Below, in pieces: positions 10,455-20,225 of a stretch of DNA of 64,000 nt (within the stretch, counting starts at the first letter, position 1; every line of letters begins with the position of its first letter). Origin of the DNA: Diplonema papillatum (lineage: Eukaryota; Euglenozoa; Diplonemea; Diplonemida; Diplonemidae); the NCBI GenBank assembly GCA_030068145.1, contig JAPJBO010000087.1, positions 356,300 through 420,299 on the forward strand, in the 5' to 3' direction. The notes beneath the pieces are model-generated. The model had not been told where the DNA came from and ran no database searches. It was given only the letters and a program-made list of their open reading frames with translations. The position numbers were made by a program, and so were the translations under genes.

Positions 10455-10925
10455 ATGCACATCCTAACGTGCTGGGAGGCGCTGAAGCATCACATAGCCG
10501 CCGAAGGCACTCTCACGGATGCGACGCTGCAGGACCTGAACACGATCTTCGAGCGCCTGCTGCCGCTGGCGCTGGAGATCATCGACCGCTCGTGGATCCA
10601 GCGCATATCCGCGCCGTGCGGCCAGTCGCTGTACGTGGTCAAGGGGAAGAGCCAGGCGCAGTACATCTGCATCGGGGACTTCTGCCCGTGCCAGTTCTTC
10701 GTGAACAGCGTGCTCACAGGCGAGGCGCTGCTGTGCAAGCATCTGCTCGCAGTTCAAATACGCGACCTGCTGCACCCTCCGATCGAAGCTTCGCCGGTCA
10801 CCAACGAACAGTTCAACGCGTTTCTGACCTCGGAACCGGTGACCGCACAGTCTCCCGCCAAGCGTCCGAGGCTAGCAGACCACCGCAGCGCCGGTGGGCA
10901 TGTGCAGCGCGAACTGCAGTACTAG
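10455..10925 (+). CDS. ZSWIM7: SWIM-domain protein of the ZSWIM7/SWS1 family
   Basis: A 156-residue single-exon gene, close to the usual length of about 140 for ZSWIM7. The SWIM zinc-binding signature CxCx(n)CxH is seen as C77-P-C79 and C94-K-H96 (context ALLCKHLLAV). The helix before it (residues 30-50) and the segment QSLYVVKGKSQAQYICI also match the family. SWS1 proteins bind RAD51 paralogues (the Shu complex) and help homologous recombination in the nucleus. The tail after about residue 120 is family-unlike, with a short basic patch (AKRPRL). The ATG is chosen because its context is duplicated upstream and the reading begins there. A pyrimidine-rich tract ending in AG at about 10313-10346 could serve as a trans-splice or intron acceptor. 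Truncated 5' copies lie upstream and 3' copies downstream. Confidence 0.8.
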   Translation: MHILTCWEALKHHIAAEGTLTDATLQDLNTIFERLLPLALEIIDRSWIQRISAPCGQSLYVVKGKSQAQYICIGDFCPCQFFVNSVLTGEALLCKHLLAVQIRDLLHPPIEASPVTNEQFNAFLTSEPVTAQSPAKRPRLADHRSAGGHVQRELQY

Positions 10926-11144
10926 GCAGTACTGATTTGAAGTTGTAAGCGATGGCCTGCATATGTCACTAGGTGACTAAGGCACGAGCTGCGTACTTGT
11001 ATGGACCGTGGCTTTCCTGCGGTTGATCTCAACACAATTGAAAGATGTGCACTTTCGACGGTACACAGCCAGCGGCAGGCCAGCGAGTCCACGAGCACGC
11101 TCAGTACTTGACTAGCGCTGCATAGCTCCCAGCTCACTCGAAAA

Positions 11145-11275
11145 TGTACGCACGGTCTCCTGCCCAAAGTGTCCGAGGCAAGCGCAGCGCCGGTGGCACG
11201 TCCAGCGCGAACTGCAGTACTAGGCAGGTACTAGGCAGTGCTGATTTGAGGTTGTAATGCAGAATATCTGTAGCG
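11145..11275 (+). pseudogene. Decayed copy of the 3' end of the SWIM-domain gene
   Basis: Matches 10845-10965 with many changes, including CGCGAACTGCAGTACTAGGC around the stop codon and downstream flank. Confidence 0.6.
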
Positions 11276-11496
11276 ATGGCCTGCACATGGTAAGATGCCA
11301 AACCCCCCCCACTACTAAAACATTTTTTGACGTTATCCCATACGGCCCAAAACGGGCTCTAAGTGGTTTTTGGCGCGTGAAGTGAAAGGGGCCTCAGAAG
11401 GCCCACTAGCGGGCCCAGATGGGCAGTAAGGGGTGACGTCGAAAAGTATTTTATTAGTGCAAAGGGGAGGGGGGGGGGGGGGTTTTGGCATCGTCT

Positions 11497-11680
11497 CATA
11501 TGTCACCAGGTGACTAAGGCACGAACTGCAAGCGACCGACCAGCGCTGCATAGCTTTCAGCTCACTCGAAATTGTACGCACGGTCTCCTGCCCAAGGCGT
11601 CAGAGGCGAGCACCACCGCAGCGCCAGTGGGCAGAGAACCGCAGTGCAAGAACGGACCGCTTGGCTGGAAGCCGCGGAAG
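11497..11680 (+). pseudogene. Further decayed copy of the SWIM gene's 3' flank and end
   Basis: CACCAGGTGACTAAGGCACG, then TGCATAGCTTTCAGCTCACTCG, then GGTCTCCTGCCCAAGG, repeats the order seen after the gene (10965-11190). A run of Gs at 11466-11482 separates the copies. Confidence 0.5.
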
Positions 11681-11699
11681 TATGGTTTGTGCCAAATGA

Positions 11700-12317
11700 A
11701 ATCCCCTCGGTGCAAATCACACCCACCCTAGGTGGCTGGTCCTGCTCTAACTCGTCTCGCTCTCGGATAAGGGTGGGCAGAAATTGAAGGATGATAAGTA
11801 AGTGAGGGCTCCGGAATATCCGTGCTACTTGGACGACCGTGTTTGTGTGTGTGGGGCGGGCGGTGTGGCAAGCAGTCTGGAGGACTCTGGATCTAGACCT
11901 GTGCAGCTTTACTCGGAGCTCGCCATCGTACCATCCCCCTTCCCTACGAATCGCGCTCTATCGGTTGCCGAACCTCGGTTCCAAAACCTGCAGCGACGTT
12001 TGTGTCACGTGTACCTTACTGTGTCAGAGCGCAACGCTGCGCCACGCCGTCAATCGTACGTGCATCCCTACTCGGAAGCTGCTGACTCTCAGTCGTTGCT
12101 ACACACACCCCGTGCAATGGCTCGGATAGACGCACGAAAGCTCTCCGAAAGGCGAAGCCTGCAACCTCTGCGCAGTGCAGAACTTGTGCCGGATGTTCGG
12201 TCTTCAATCCTTCAATCGTGGCCTAGCCGCGGAAGCATCCACTCGGGGCTGGTCTCTTTGCCCCTGCCTCCACTCATCCGCCTACCCTACAATCATCGTT
12301 CTGGTCACCCTTTTTTC
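11700..12317. other. Spacer without a recognised gene
   Basis: One long frame crosses it (11802-12413), but it runs into RepB and shows no family features. Confidence 0.5.
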
Positions 12318-12520
12318 TTTTACACAAGCGCCAGCTTGGAAGGAAATGCTCGACGAAGCTGCCAGACAAAGAGCCGAAGGGATCCCAAGTGCTGTAACTA
12401 CCGAACCACGTGACCATGGAAAGGTCTACCCCTACACGACAAGAGACATAAACACAACAGGTCAAAAGTCCTGAGTGAAAATGCAACACACCTTGGTGGT
12501 GGTGTAAGCGAAGAACAAAC
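12318..12520 (-). mobile_element. RepB copy 4, truncated
   Basis: Keeps the A-tail side (CAAGCGCCAGCTTGGAAGG, minus-strand sense) through GTAAGCGAAGAACAAA, then joins unrelated sequence. CTGATCGCAGGGACACG after the break point is shared with the copy at 45757, so both derive from one variant. Confidence 0.7.
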
Positions 12521-12854
12521 TGATCGCAGGGACACGATTCCAGGGATACTCTCGCGGTATACGGGTTTTGCGATGCGGTATTCGCACCAGGAGCTTGGAG
12601 CAGCTAGTCAGGCCAAGCTCATCCAACAGAGAGAGTTTGCCACATCCTCGGGTGAGATGCGTAGCCTGTCTGTGAAAGATTCAGCTGTTGCGACGGGGAC
12701 AAACTCGGATGGAGCGGGGCCCAAAGACAGCGTGTCGGAAACCCAACACCGACTGGTGAAAATGAGGAAGATAAACTTCACAAACATTATCCACTCACAA
12801 GCGTGGCGGTCGTACTTCCGTGAAAGGAGGGACCACGTTAAAACGGGTCGGTAA

Positions 12855-13290
12855 CACCCACACACTCCCCCACACTCACCCACACTCACCCACTACTCAC
12901 CCACACTCACCTACTACTCACCCACACTCACCCACACTCACCCACACTCACCTACTACTCACCCACACTCACCCACACTCACCCACACTCACCTACTACT
13001 CACCCACACTCACCCACACTCACCCACTACTCACCCACACTCACCTACTACTCACCCACACTCACCCACGACTCACCCACAATTACCCACACTCACCCAC
13101 ACTCACCCACACTCACCCCCACTCACCCACACTCACCCACACTCACCTACTACTCACCCACACTCACCTACTACTCACCCACACTCACCCACCACTCACC
13201 CACTACTCACCCACACTCACCTACTACTCACCCACACTCACCTACTACTCACCCACACTCCACCCACACTCACCCACCCTCACCCACACA
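12855..13290. repeat. CACTCACC minisatellite
   Basis: About 430 bases of imperfect CCCACACTCA and CCTACTACTCA units; the opposite strand is strongly G-rich (GTGGGTGAGT). It ends about 44 bases before the ATG of the XRCC4-like gene. Confidence 0.9.
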
Positions 13291-13333
13291 GGCGCTACAT
13301 ATCCTTTAGGCAAAGAGAGCTCCCGGAACTGAT

Positions 13334-14488
13334 ATGGATACGCGCTCTGCGTTGTCAGAGTTTGTGTTGAATGACTCGGTGTACATCGTGGATCAACGGA
13401 TCAGCCGTGAGAATGTGGAGCTGATGGTCGTGCGGCTGGACGGGGAAGAGATGGAGTGCTACCGGGGCTTGGCCACGGTTGAAGGGCTGAAGCCGGAGGG
13501 CTTCCGAACGAAAGCGTACGTCGAGACGCTCCGCAACGCGCTGCGGGTGCAGGACACCAGCGGGCAGCGCTACGCGTACGAGATCGCCGAGCAGGGATCG
13601 GACCGAGCCTTGCGGTTCGTCGTGCGCTTCAAGATCGAAGCGGGCGACGCCGCCAGCCTCGTGCCGCGCACCCACCAGAGCGTCGACGCCGCCGCCCGCG
13701 CGGAGGGCTGGATCTTCATCCAAGGCGCGGAGGTCATCTTGCGCCGCGTCCCGAACCCAACGGCTTCCTTCTTCCCCGTTTTTTTCCGGCGGATGACCAT
13801 CGCCTCCGGCGAGCTCCTCGCCAGCCAGGACGCATTCAAGCAGCTGCAGCTGGAGCGAGACCGCTACTCTGCCCTCTCGCAGAACGCGGCCGCCCTAAAA
13901 TCGGCGGCGGAGACCCGGATCCTGCACATGGTTGTCCGGCTCGTCAACGAGAAAAAGGAGAAAATCAGCTCCCTCCTCGCCGCCGGCGACAGGGCAGCGG
14001 AGGCGGCGAAGCAGCAGCTCGCGGCCGCGGCGCAGCAGGCCGCCGCGCAAAGGGCGGAGCTCGCCCGAGCCGAAGCAGAGGTCGTCCGCCTGAAGGCGCA
14101 GCTCGCAGCGGCTGCGCTGCCCGGCGGGGGGCAAACCGGCAAACCGACCCCAGGCGCGTTGTCCCGGGCTGCTTCGCAAGCCACGCAGGGTTCGCAGGCG
14201 GCCAAGAAGCGCAAGGTCGTCAACGACTCCGTCGGCGACTCCTATCCCGACTTCACCACCATCGCGCCTCCGCAGGCAGGGAAACCCGGCAGCGGTCTGC
14301 AAAAGCAGCAAAGTGTGTCGGAAGGTGGCCTATTCCGGTCGGCGTCTGCGAAGCAAGTCATCGCCCGCAACGACTCGGACGTTTCGCGTACGAGCGCCGA
14401 CTCCGTCTCGCCGAAGAAAGCACGCGCCGAAGCTCCACCGCGCAACAACGACGTGATTACTGCCCACGACCTTCTTGACTCTGACTGA
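13334..14488 (+). CDS. XRCC4: XRCC4-like non-homologous end-joining protein
   Basis: A single-exon gene of 384 residues (human XRCC4 has 336). Residues 1-155 have the length and beta-rich pattern of the XRCC4 head. A long coiled coil follows (about 160-262). Within it LVNEKKEKISSL (203-214) closely matches human XRCC4 LNEKKTKIRSL, in the stalk near the DNA ligase IV-binding part. The C-terminal tail is low complexity, with a basic nuclear-import-like cluster KKRK (291-294) and Ser-Pro sites. XRCC4 holds DNA ligase IV at double-strand breaks in the nucleus. The start is the first ATG after the minisatellite. Sequence from about codon 235 to the stop is repeated downstream in a tail array. A PAXX/XLF relative or an unrelated coiled-coil protein is the alternative; the stalk motif favours XRCC4. 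Confidence 0.6.
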   Translation: MDTRSALSEFVLNDSVYIVDQRISRENVELMVVRLDGEEMECYRGLATVEGLKPEGFRTKAYVETLRNALRVQDTSGQRYAYEIAEQGSDRALRFVVRFKIEAGDAASLVPRTHQSVDAAARAEGWIFIQGAEVILRRVPNPTASFFPVFFRRMTIASGELLASQDAFKQLQLERDRYSALSQNAAALKSAAETRILHMVVRLVNEKKEKISSLLAAGDRAAEAAKQQLAAAAQQAAAQRAELARAEAEVVRLKAQLAAAALPGGGQTGKPTPGALSRAASQATQGSQAAKKRKVVNDSVGDSYPDFTTIAPPQAGKPGSGLQKQQSVSEGGLFRSASAKQVIARNDSDVSRTSADSVSPKKARAEAPPRNNDVITAHDLLDSD

Positions 14489-14511
14489 CGATGGAAGTGT
14501 CAACCTGCCAG

Positions 14512-14941
14512 TGCCGCCGCGCAAACGAAGCAGAGGTCGTCCGCCTGAAGGCGCAACTCGCAGCGGCTGCGCTGCCCGGCGGGGGCAAACCGGCAAACCG
14601 ACCCCAGGCGCGTGTCCCGGGCTGCTTCGCAAGCCACGCAGGGTTCGCAGGTGGCCAAGAAGCGGAAGGTCGTCAACGACTCCGTCGGCGACTCCTATCC
14701 CGACTTCACCACCATCGCGCCTCCGCAGGCGGGGAAACCCGGCAGCGGTCTGCAAAAGCAGCAAAGTGTGTCGGAAGGTGGCCTATTCCGGTCGGCGTCT
14801 GCGAAGCAAGTCATCGCCCGCAACGACTCGGACGTTTCGCGGACGAGCGCCGACTCCGTCTCGCCGAAGAAAGCACGCGCCGAAGCTCCACCGCGCAACA
14901 ACGACGTGATTACTGCCCACGACCTTCTTGACTCTGACTGA
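14512..14941 (+). pseudogene. Tandem copy 1 of the XRCC4-like gene's 3' end
   Basis: Repeats the gene from about 14040 to the stop and 3' flank with a period of 453 bases. It lacks the head and stalk. One G is missing from the G run after GGCG relative to the gene, which changes frame at that point, but the tail frame stays open to the same stop. Confidence 0.85.
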
Positions 14942-14964
14942 CGATGGAAGTGTCAACCTGCCAG

Positions 14965-15397
14965 TGCCGCCGCGCAAACGAAGCAGAGGTCGTCCGCCTG
15001 AAGGCGCAACTCGCAGCGGCTGCGCTGCCCGGCGGGGGCAAACCGGCAAACCGACCCCAGGCGCGTGTCCCGGGCTGCTTCGCAAGCCACGCAGGGTTCG
15101 CAGGTGGCCAAGAAGCGGAAGGTCGTCAACGACTCCGTCGGCGACTCCTATCCCGACTTCACCACCATCGCGCCTCCGCAGGCGGGGAAACCCGGCAGCG
15201 GTCTGCAAAAGCAGCAAAGTGTGTCGGAAGGTGGCCTATTCCGGTCGGCGTCTGCGAAGCAAGTCATCGCCCGCAACGACGCGGACGTTTCGCGGACGAG
15301 CGCCGACTCCGTCTCGCCGAAGAAGAAAGCACGCGCCGAAGCCCCACCGCGCAACAACGACGTGATTACTGCCCACGACCTTCTTGACTCCGACTGA
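14965..15397 (+). pseudogene. Tandem copy 2 of the XRCC4-like gene's 3' end
   Basis: Almost identical to copy 1 (same 453-base period), with one extra lysine codon in the AAGAAGAAAGCACGC stretch. The high identity implies recent duplication or homogenisation. Confidence 0.85.
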
Positions 15398-16305
15398 CGA
15401 TGGAAGTGTCAACCTGCCACTGCCGCCGCGCAAAGAGCGGAGCTCGCCTGAGCCGAAGCAGAGGTCGTCCGCCGGACGCGCAACTCGCAGCAGCCGCGCT
15501 GCCCGGCGCACAGTCTCCCGCCAAGCGTCCGAGGCTAGCAGACCACCGCAGCGCCGGTGGGCATGTGCAGCGCGAACTGCAGTACTAGGCAGTACTGTTT
15601 TGAAGTTGTAAGCGGTGGCCTGCATATGTCACTAGGTGACTAAGGCACGAGCTGCGTACTTGTATGGACCGTGGCCTTCCTGCGGTTGATCTCAACACAG
15701 TTGAAAGATGTGCACTTTCGACGGTACACACGGGGGGCAAACCGGCAAACCGACCCCAGGCGCGTTGTCCCGGGCTGCTTCGCAAGCCACGCAGGGTTCG
15801 CAGGCGGCCAAGAAGCGGAAGGTCGTCAACGACTCCGTCGGCGACTCCTATCCCGACTTCACCACCATCGCGCCTCCGCAGGCGGGGAAACCCGGCAGCG
15901 GTCTGCAAAAGCAGCAAAGTGTGTCGGAAGGTGGCCCATTCCGGTCGGCGTCTGCGAAGCAAGTTATCGCCCGCAACGACTCGGACGTTTCGCGGACGAG
16001 CGCCGACTCCGTCTCGCCGAAGAAGAAAGCACGCGCCGAAGCTCCACCGCGCAACAACGACGTGATTACTGCCAACGACCTTCTTGACTCCGACTGACGA
16101 CTGAAGCGTCAACACGCCACAAGGCGTGACACGTGGTCGTATTGCCGCCGCGCAAAGAACGGAGCTTGCCCGAGCCGAAGCAGAGGTGTCCGCCTGAAGG
16201 CGCAACTCGCGCTGCCCAGCGCGAGGCGCGTTGTCCCGGGCTGCTTCGCAAGCTACGCAGGGCCGACGGAGGCTTGAGGTGTCGTTGCCGGAACGAGGAC
16301 CACAA
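15398..16305 (+). pseudogene. Mosaic of XRCC4-like tail pieces and a SWIM-gene 3' piece
   Basis: 15418-15500 copies the start of the tail unit. 15508-15730 copies the end of the SWIM gene plus about 140 bases of its 3' flank (10849-11064). 15730-16100 resumes the XRCC4-like tail to its stop. 16145-16262 is one more partial unit. Junctions are abrupt, so at least three joining events are recorded. Confidence 0.8.
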
Positions 16306-16544
16306 TAGTCGCATGCCGCCATGGCGCGGGCCCGACCTTAAATTGCAGCCCTGCAACATCCAAGTTGTTCGTATTTCAGCTAACGCTTGTCGAAGAGGAC
16401 ACTCGATGATGAATGATCACCCTGAAAGCCGAAGAATGAGTAGAATGATCATGCATCAATCTAGGCTTGACACGATACAATCTCTGGTATCGAGGAATCT
16501 CTGTTTGTCAGATTTTCCTCGGTCCAGTCTGGTTTGTGACAAGA

Positions 16545-16730
16545 AATCTGGTTGATCCTGCCAGTAGTCATATGCCATGCAAGAGTCTCAGAGTAAATGG
16601 ACTAACAGTGGGTCTGCAGACGGCTCATTAAATCGGTGGCAATCAACGCGGGGAAGGTGCCTTTTGGGCCCAGTTGGATAACAATGGTCGCAGTGAGAAC
16701 GCATGCAATACGCACGCGGGGTTTATCTCC
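16545..16730 (+). rRNA. Fragment of the SSU (18S) rRNA 5' end
   Basis: AATCTGGTTGATCCTGCCAG is the start of eukaryotic SSU rRNA, in the AATCTGG form seen in Euglenozoa. CAGTAGTCATATGC and GACGGCTCATTAAATC follow, then GTTGGATAACAATGG. Similarity fades near 16730 and the remaining 90 percent of the gene is absent. It is an isolated fragment, not a working rRNA gene. Confidence 0.75.
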
Positions 16731-17032
16731 GAAGTACCACCTGAGTATTTTCCTGCGTCACCCGTCCTCACACATTCGTCTCCCAGCAAGCGGTTGGGTG
16801 CCGGCGAGAATGGGTCGACGCGGATTTTCTCTCTCTCTCTGTCTCTCTCTCACTCTTGCTTTTGTACCGTGCCCTTGCCTCGAGACCTTTTTTCCCAATG
16901 CCTTACACAGCGGCAAAAGTTCTTGCGTTCTCTTGCACTTTTCGCGACGGCTAACCCGCGTGGCAATATCGCGGCACCGAGCAGGAGCTATCCAACATGA
17001 ATCGTCGATGTTGCGCCGGTCCACCTCCTCTT
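16731..17032. other. Spacer with a short CT-rich tract
   Basis: A CT/TCTG-rich stretch at 16829-16855 and no gene. Degraded SSU sequence may continue into its first bases. Confidence 0.5.
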
Positions 17033-17180
17033 GATAGACCGTGATAGACCGAAGAATACAGCACCGGGCAATTCGGTGCAGCTCCAGGGACTAAGGATGG
17101 ACCTGATAGACAGTGGACCGTGATTCACTGTGATAAACAGCGGCAGGCACTTCGATGCAGTTTCAAGAGATTGGGACGGA
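17033..17180 (+). repeat. RepH copy 1
   Basis: GATAGACCG, CAGCTCCAGGGA, AAACAGCGGCAGGCACTTCG block. It recurs inverted at 42835-43010 and in part at 50150-50215. Confidence 0.7.
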
Positions 17181-17199
17181 CCGGCTCAGATGTGTATTG

Positions 17200-17335
17200 G
17201 GCGGATGGACGGGACTCTCACCCTCTGCGGATTGCCCGCATTCAAAGGAAACGTACCTCGAGAAGGTCAGCCTCGCAGAGCCAATACCAGTTGAACACCG
17301 GCTTAGGCTTGGATAGGCTCTGTCCTGAGTGAGGT
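17200..17335 (-). rRNA. Fragment of the LSU (28S) rRNA 5' region
   Basis: On the minus strand GCAGAGGGTGAGAGTCCCGT matches the conserved LSU stretch GAGGGTGAGAATCCCGT about 300 bases from the LSU start, and the flanking TTTCCTTTGAATGCGGGC also fits. It would directly precede, in a normal gene, the fragment found 40 kb away at 57690 on the other strand. Confidence 0.6.
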
Positions 17336-17360
17336 CGCAAGGCTTAGTGAGAGGTGAGGG

Positions 17361-17510
17361 TGCGGGGATGAAGAGTTCGTTCTTCTGCGCGCACCCCACG
17401 GCCCGAAGGCCGACGCGGAAGGGCGGAAGACGTGGCGACGGAGGTGCTGCGGCAGTGCCTCGGCTGCACGGCGGCTTCCTCCTTGGTGTTCATGGCCGAG
17501 TGACCATTCT
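17361..17510 (+). pseudogene. Truncated 5' copy of the four-helix membrane protein gene
   Basis: GGAGGTGCTGCGGCAGTGCC through CTTGGTGTTCATGGCCG equals 17945-18003, then the copy stops. Upstream codons are diverged, with small frame changes. It is fused directly to the LSU fragment. Confidence 0.75.
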
Positions 17511-17549
17511 TGTTGAACGCTCACGGCCACCCTCTTCACCCAGCTCGCA

Positions 17550-17668
17550 CCCGCCACTGAACTCAGATTTACCTGTTTCGTGTGGGCTACCCCAAGACCG
17601 TGAAACGCGCGTTAGAGATTTTGCAACTGCCGGCTCCCGAGAATTTGCTTCAAAGCGGGTGCTCATAA
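17550..17668 (+). mobile_element. RepC copy 7, decayed
   Basis: Retains CCGCCACTGAACTCAGATTT, CGTGTGGGCTAC and AAAGCGGGTGCTCAT from RepC, with many changes. A RepF-like tail (AAGCGAACATTCAGTCC) follows near 17740. Confidence 0.55.
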
Positions 17669-17845
17669 TATACACGCATATCAATATACTAGGAACCCTT
17701 TCGACGATGGTCATCCAGAGACTCTAAACCGCCCGATCCTTAAGCGAACATTCAGTCCAACCAGTTTCGACTCTTTCAATCCTTCTCCCTACCCGAGCCT
17801 CTACGGTGTCAACTGGAGACGTTTGAAATACCGACCTTCTAATTA

Positions 17846-18454
17846 ATGCCAAATAGTTCAGCTGTAGGGGCGGGGGTGAAGCAATCATTCCCCTGCGCGC
17901 CGATGTCGGAGCCGACGCGAAAGGACGGGGAAGACGTGGCGACGGAGGTGCTGCGGCAGTGCCTCGGCTGCACGGCGGCTTCCTCCTTGGTGTTCATGGC
18001 CGTCGGCTGGGTCGTGTTCCTGCGGGCACCAGACGCCCGCGCGGCGCGGGAGAGCGCGCTCGAGTTGGCCTGGGCACTGTCCTTCACACTTTTCGCAGCA
18101 ACTCACCTCGTGGGGGGGCTTGCGCTCTGCCTCCTCTCCTTCCGCATCGACCGCGAAGCCAGCGCCTGGTGCCTGAAGGTCACCACGGCGATGGCCGCCT
18201 TCGCAGCCTTCGAGGCCGGAATGCTGGTCCTTGTCCGGTGCCTTGTGCACGACGCGCAATTCGTCTGTGCCATCCTCTACTACTACGGTGGCATGTGCGG
18301 CTGCTTCTGGCTGTTTGCGGCGTGCGGTGCTGCGATTGCCACCAGGTGCCGGAGTGCTCCCGTAGCCGAGACCACGTGGGAAGTCGAGAAACAAGACAGC
18401 TTCTGCACAGAGGCGACACATCCAAGCGCACACGCTGTGCGGCTATTTGTGTAG
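17846..18454 (+). CDS. Unrecognised membrane protein with four predicted helices
   Basis: 202 residues from the first ATG, or 183 from the second in-frame ATG at 17903 (MSEPTRKDGED). The second is attractive because the neighbouring 5' copy is similar from about there. Four hydrophobic segments are evident: about residues 43-60, 73-98, 109-131 and 136-166. The N-terminus is polar and acidic and the cytoplasmic-looking tail is polar. Cysteines are frequent in helices 1 and 4. The spacing is like four-helix families (tetraspanin, CLDN or frag1-like), but there is no CCG motif or large loop, so I name no family. It is flanked by a partial 5' copy (17361) and a partial 3' copy (18640). Confidence 0.6.
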   Translation: MPNSSAVGAGVKQSFPCAPMSEPTRKDGEDVATEVLRQCLGCTAASSLVFMAVGWVVFLRAPDARAARESALELAWALSFTLFAATHLVGGLALCLLSFRIDREASAWCLKVTTAMAAFAAFEAGMLVLVRCLVHDAQFVCAILYYYGGMCGCFWLFAACGAAIATRCRSAPVAETTWEVEKQDSFCTEATHPSAHAVRLFV

Positions 18455-18534
18455 GAAACAGCAAAGTGTGCGTTTCTCCCGCACGGGTCAAAGCTGGCTA
18501 TTTTCAAAACCCATTATTCCTAAATCATCAAGGC

Positions 18535-18625
18535 GCGGCGGACCTTGGGGCTTGGCGCTTGCGCTGAACACGAGTCCCGTAGACGGTCAGCCACAGGGCA
18601 GAGCGGACGGGGTTGTGGCGCAGTG
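18535..18625 (-). repeat. RepG copy 1
   Basis: Contains, inverted, the ACCCCGTCCGCTCTGCCCTG and GGCTGACCGTCT phrases found at 31190 and 43115. Confidence 0.65.
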
Positions 18626-18639
18626 CTAACTTTGACTGA

Positions 18640-18780
18640 AGCTTTTCTCGCTCGTGGGGCGGGGGGGGCTCGCGCTCTGCCTCCTCTTTTCCGCACCGAC
18701 CGCGAAGCCAGCGCCTGGTGCCGAAGGTTACCACGGCTGTGGTCGCAGCCTTCGAGACCGGCTTGCTTGTCTATATCAAA
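18640..18780 (+). pseudogene. Partial internal copy of the four-helix membrane protein gene
   Basis: Matches 18105-18235 (CTCTGCCTCCTCTTTTCCGC, CGCGAAGCCAGCGCCTGGTG, CAGCCTTCGAGACCGG) with small deletions that shift frame. It begins and ends inside the coding region. Confidence 0.75.
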
Positions 18781-20200
18781 AAGTGTCGGATGGCAGTGTG
18801 CTGTGTTAAATCACTCAAAACAGGGTTTACACGTACGCACACACAAACAAACACACAATCAGAGCATTGCGGGGGAAGGCGGCCGTTACCACGACACATA
18901 AGTAGTCAGAGCCTTCCTTAGACGGCTCCTACTGCATCTTCGTGTCCCTCGCCTGTTTTGGTTTGTAAAACCACTTCCGGAAAGTGGTCGCCGTTTGCTT
19001 CATTAGAAAGATATGGCAACAAATCTTTTGTACTTTTGTAATGCGTCTTTCATCGGGCAGAAATCCTGGCTATCAACGGATACCTGAGGTTTGCCATGGA
19101 GCTCCCCCCTTTCCCACAGCTAGCTTTCCCTTCCCTCCGTCCTTAAGTGCTTAACAATACTAAGAATAGAGTAGGCAGCGTACTACTGGAAACTTACCAA
19201 AGCAGAGTTCCGCTCGTGCACACAAACAAACGATGTTCGCCTACAAATCCTCTGTCAGCTTCCAATACGTTGTCTCTTAGCCGTGTTCAACCACGTTCTT
19301 TTCCAGTCGTAGTCGTCACTCACGTTCTTTTCCTCTCTTAGTCGTCTTTGTGCTCTTTGGTTGTAGGCGGTGATGCCCTGGCACCATAGCGCAAAGCAAA
19401 AAGCACGAACGCAAGAAAAGCCTGCAGTACATAAAAAATACGAATTCGGTCTATATTGGCTTTTGCGACCACCCTTTGCACGCGCCATGTCGTGCTTCGG
19501 TCGCTTCTTGCCCCACGTACCGTTTGTGTCAGCCGTAGTGATTGATAAAAGCTTGCGCTTGCCACTGAACTCAGATTTACCTGTGTTTCGTGACTGACCT
19601 AGCCTAACTCAAAGGAAGGCTCAGTGTTCTCGAACGACAGTGATTTTCCGTGTCATAGGTGTTATAGTGTGGTACTCATTTTTTTTGCAACTGACTTCCC
19701 ATTAACGCAACAAGAAGACGAACGACAGTTAACCGACTCGAGTCGCACCGCGCCGAAAGCGCGGAAAAAGTGACCCTTCCGGAGTCACGTAGCGAAAAGC
19801 TGGCGCAGTGTGGTACTCATTTGCATGCAAATGACTCCCCACGAACGCAACAAGACGACGAACGACAGTGATTTTCCGTGTCGCGTCATTGCCTTCCATT
19901 GATACCCGTTGAGCGCGGGCAGGAGAGAGAAGAGTGAGAAGAAGACGTGCGTGGCTACAGCACATTACCTCTCTTTCGAGATTTCGCAACGTGGCAGCCT
20001 TCTCAAGTATTTTCTACAAAGCAGGCGCTTATACAATAGACCGGCAATACGCAACAAAGACACGTCCTGCCACTACCGCAGATACGATACGCATACTAGT
20101 ATACAATATTTCTTTTCGACAAAAAGTGACACGGAAAACTCCGGATCCCGAAGCGAACTTGGGAGGGAGTCCACACATTTGAATAAGTGTTGGAGGGGGG
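18781..20200. other. Repeat-rich spacer
   Basis: No gene recognised. 19135-19245 is a RepL copy (AAACTTACCAAAGCAG, CCGCTCGTGC). 19535-19590 and 19960-20035 are RepC scraps. A roughly 140-base unit (TGTGGTACTCATTT, ACGCAACAAGAAGACGAACG, CAGTGATTTTCCGTGTC) is repeated at about 19625-19730 and 19805-19885; the second copy contains the perfect palindrome ATTTGCATGCAAAT (19819-19832). Confidence 0.6.
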
Positions 20201-20225
20201 AGAGGCGTTGAGTATCAGATCCGCG

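Noticed and set aside
11802-12413. A 203-codon gene candidate
   Set aside because: The last 40 codons are RepB sequence and the rest shows no domain, bias or homologue pattern.
12820-13332. A 170-codon frame rich in Thr-His-Ser-Pro
   Set aside because: It is the minisatellite read as protein; there is no selection for codons.
16545-17335. A working rRNA operon
   Set aside because: Only about 180 bases of SSU and 130 of inverted LSU are present, out of order and with no 5.8S.
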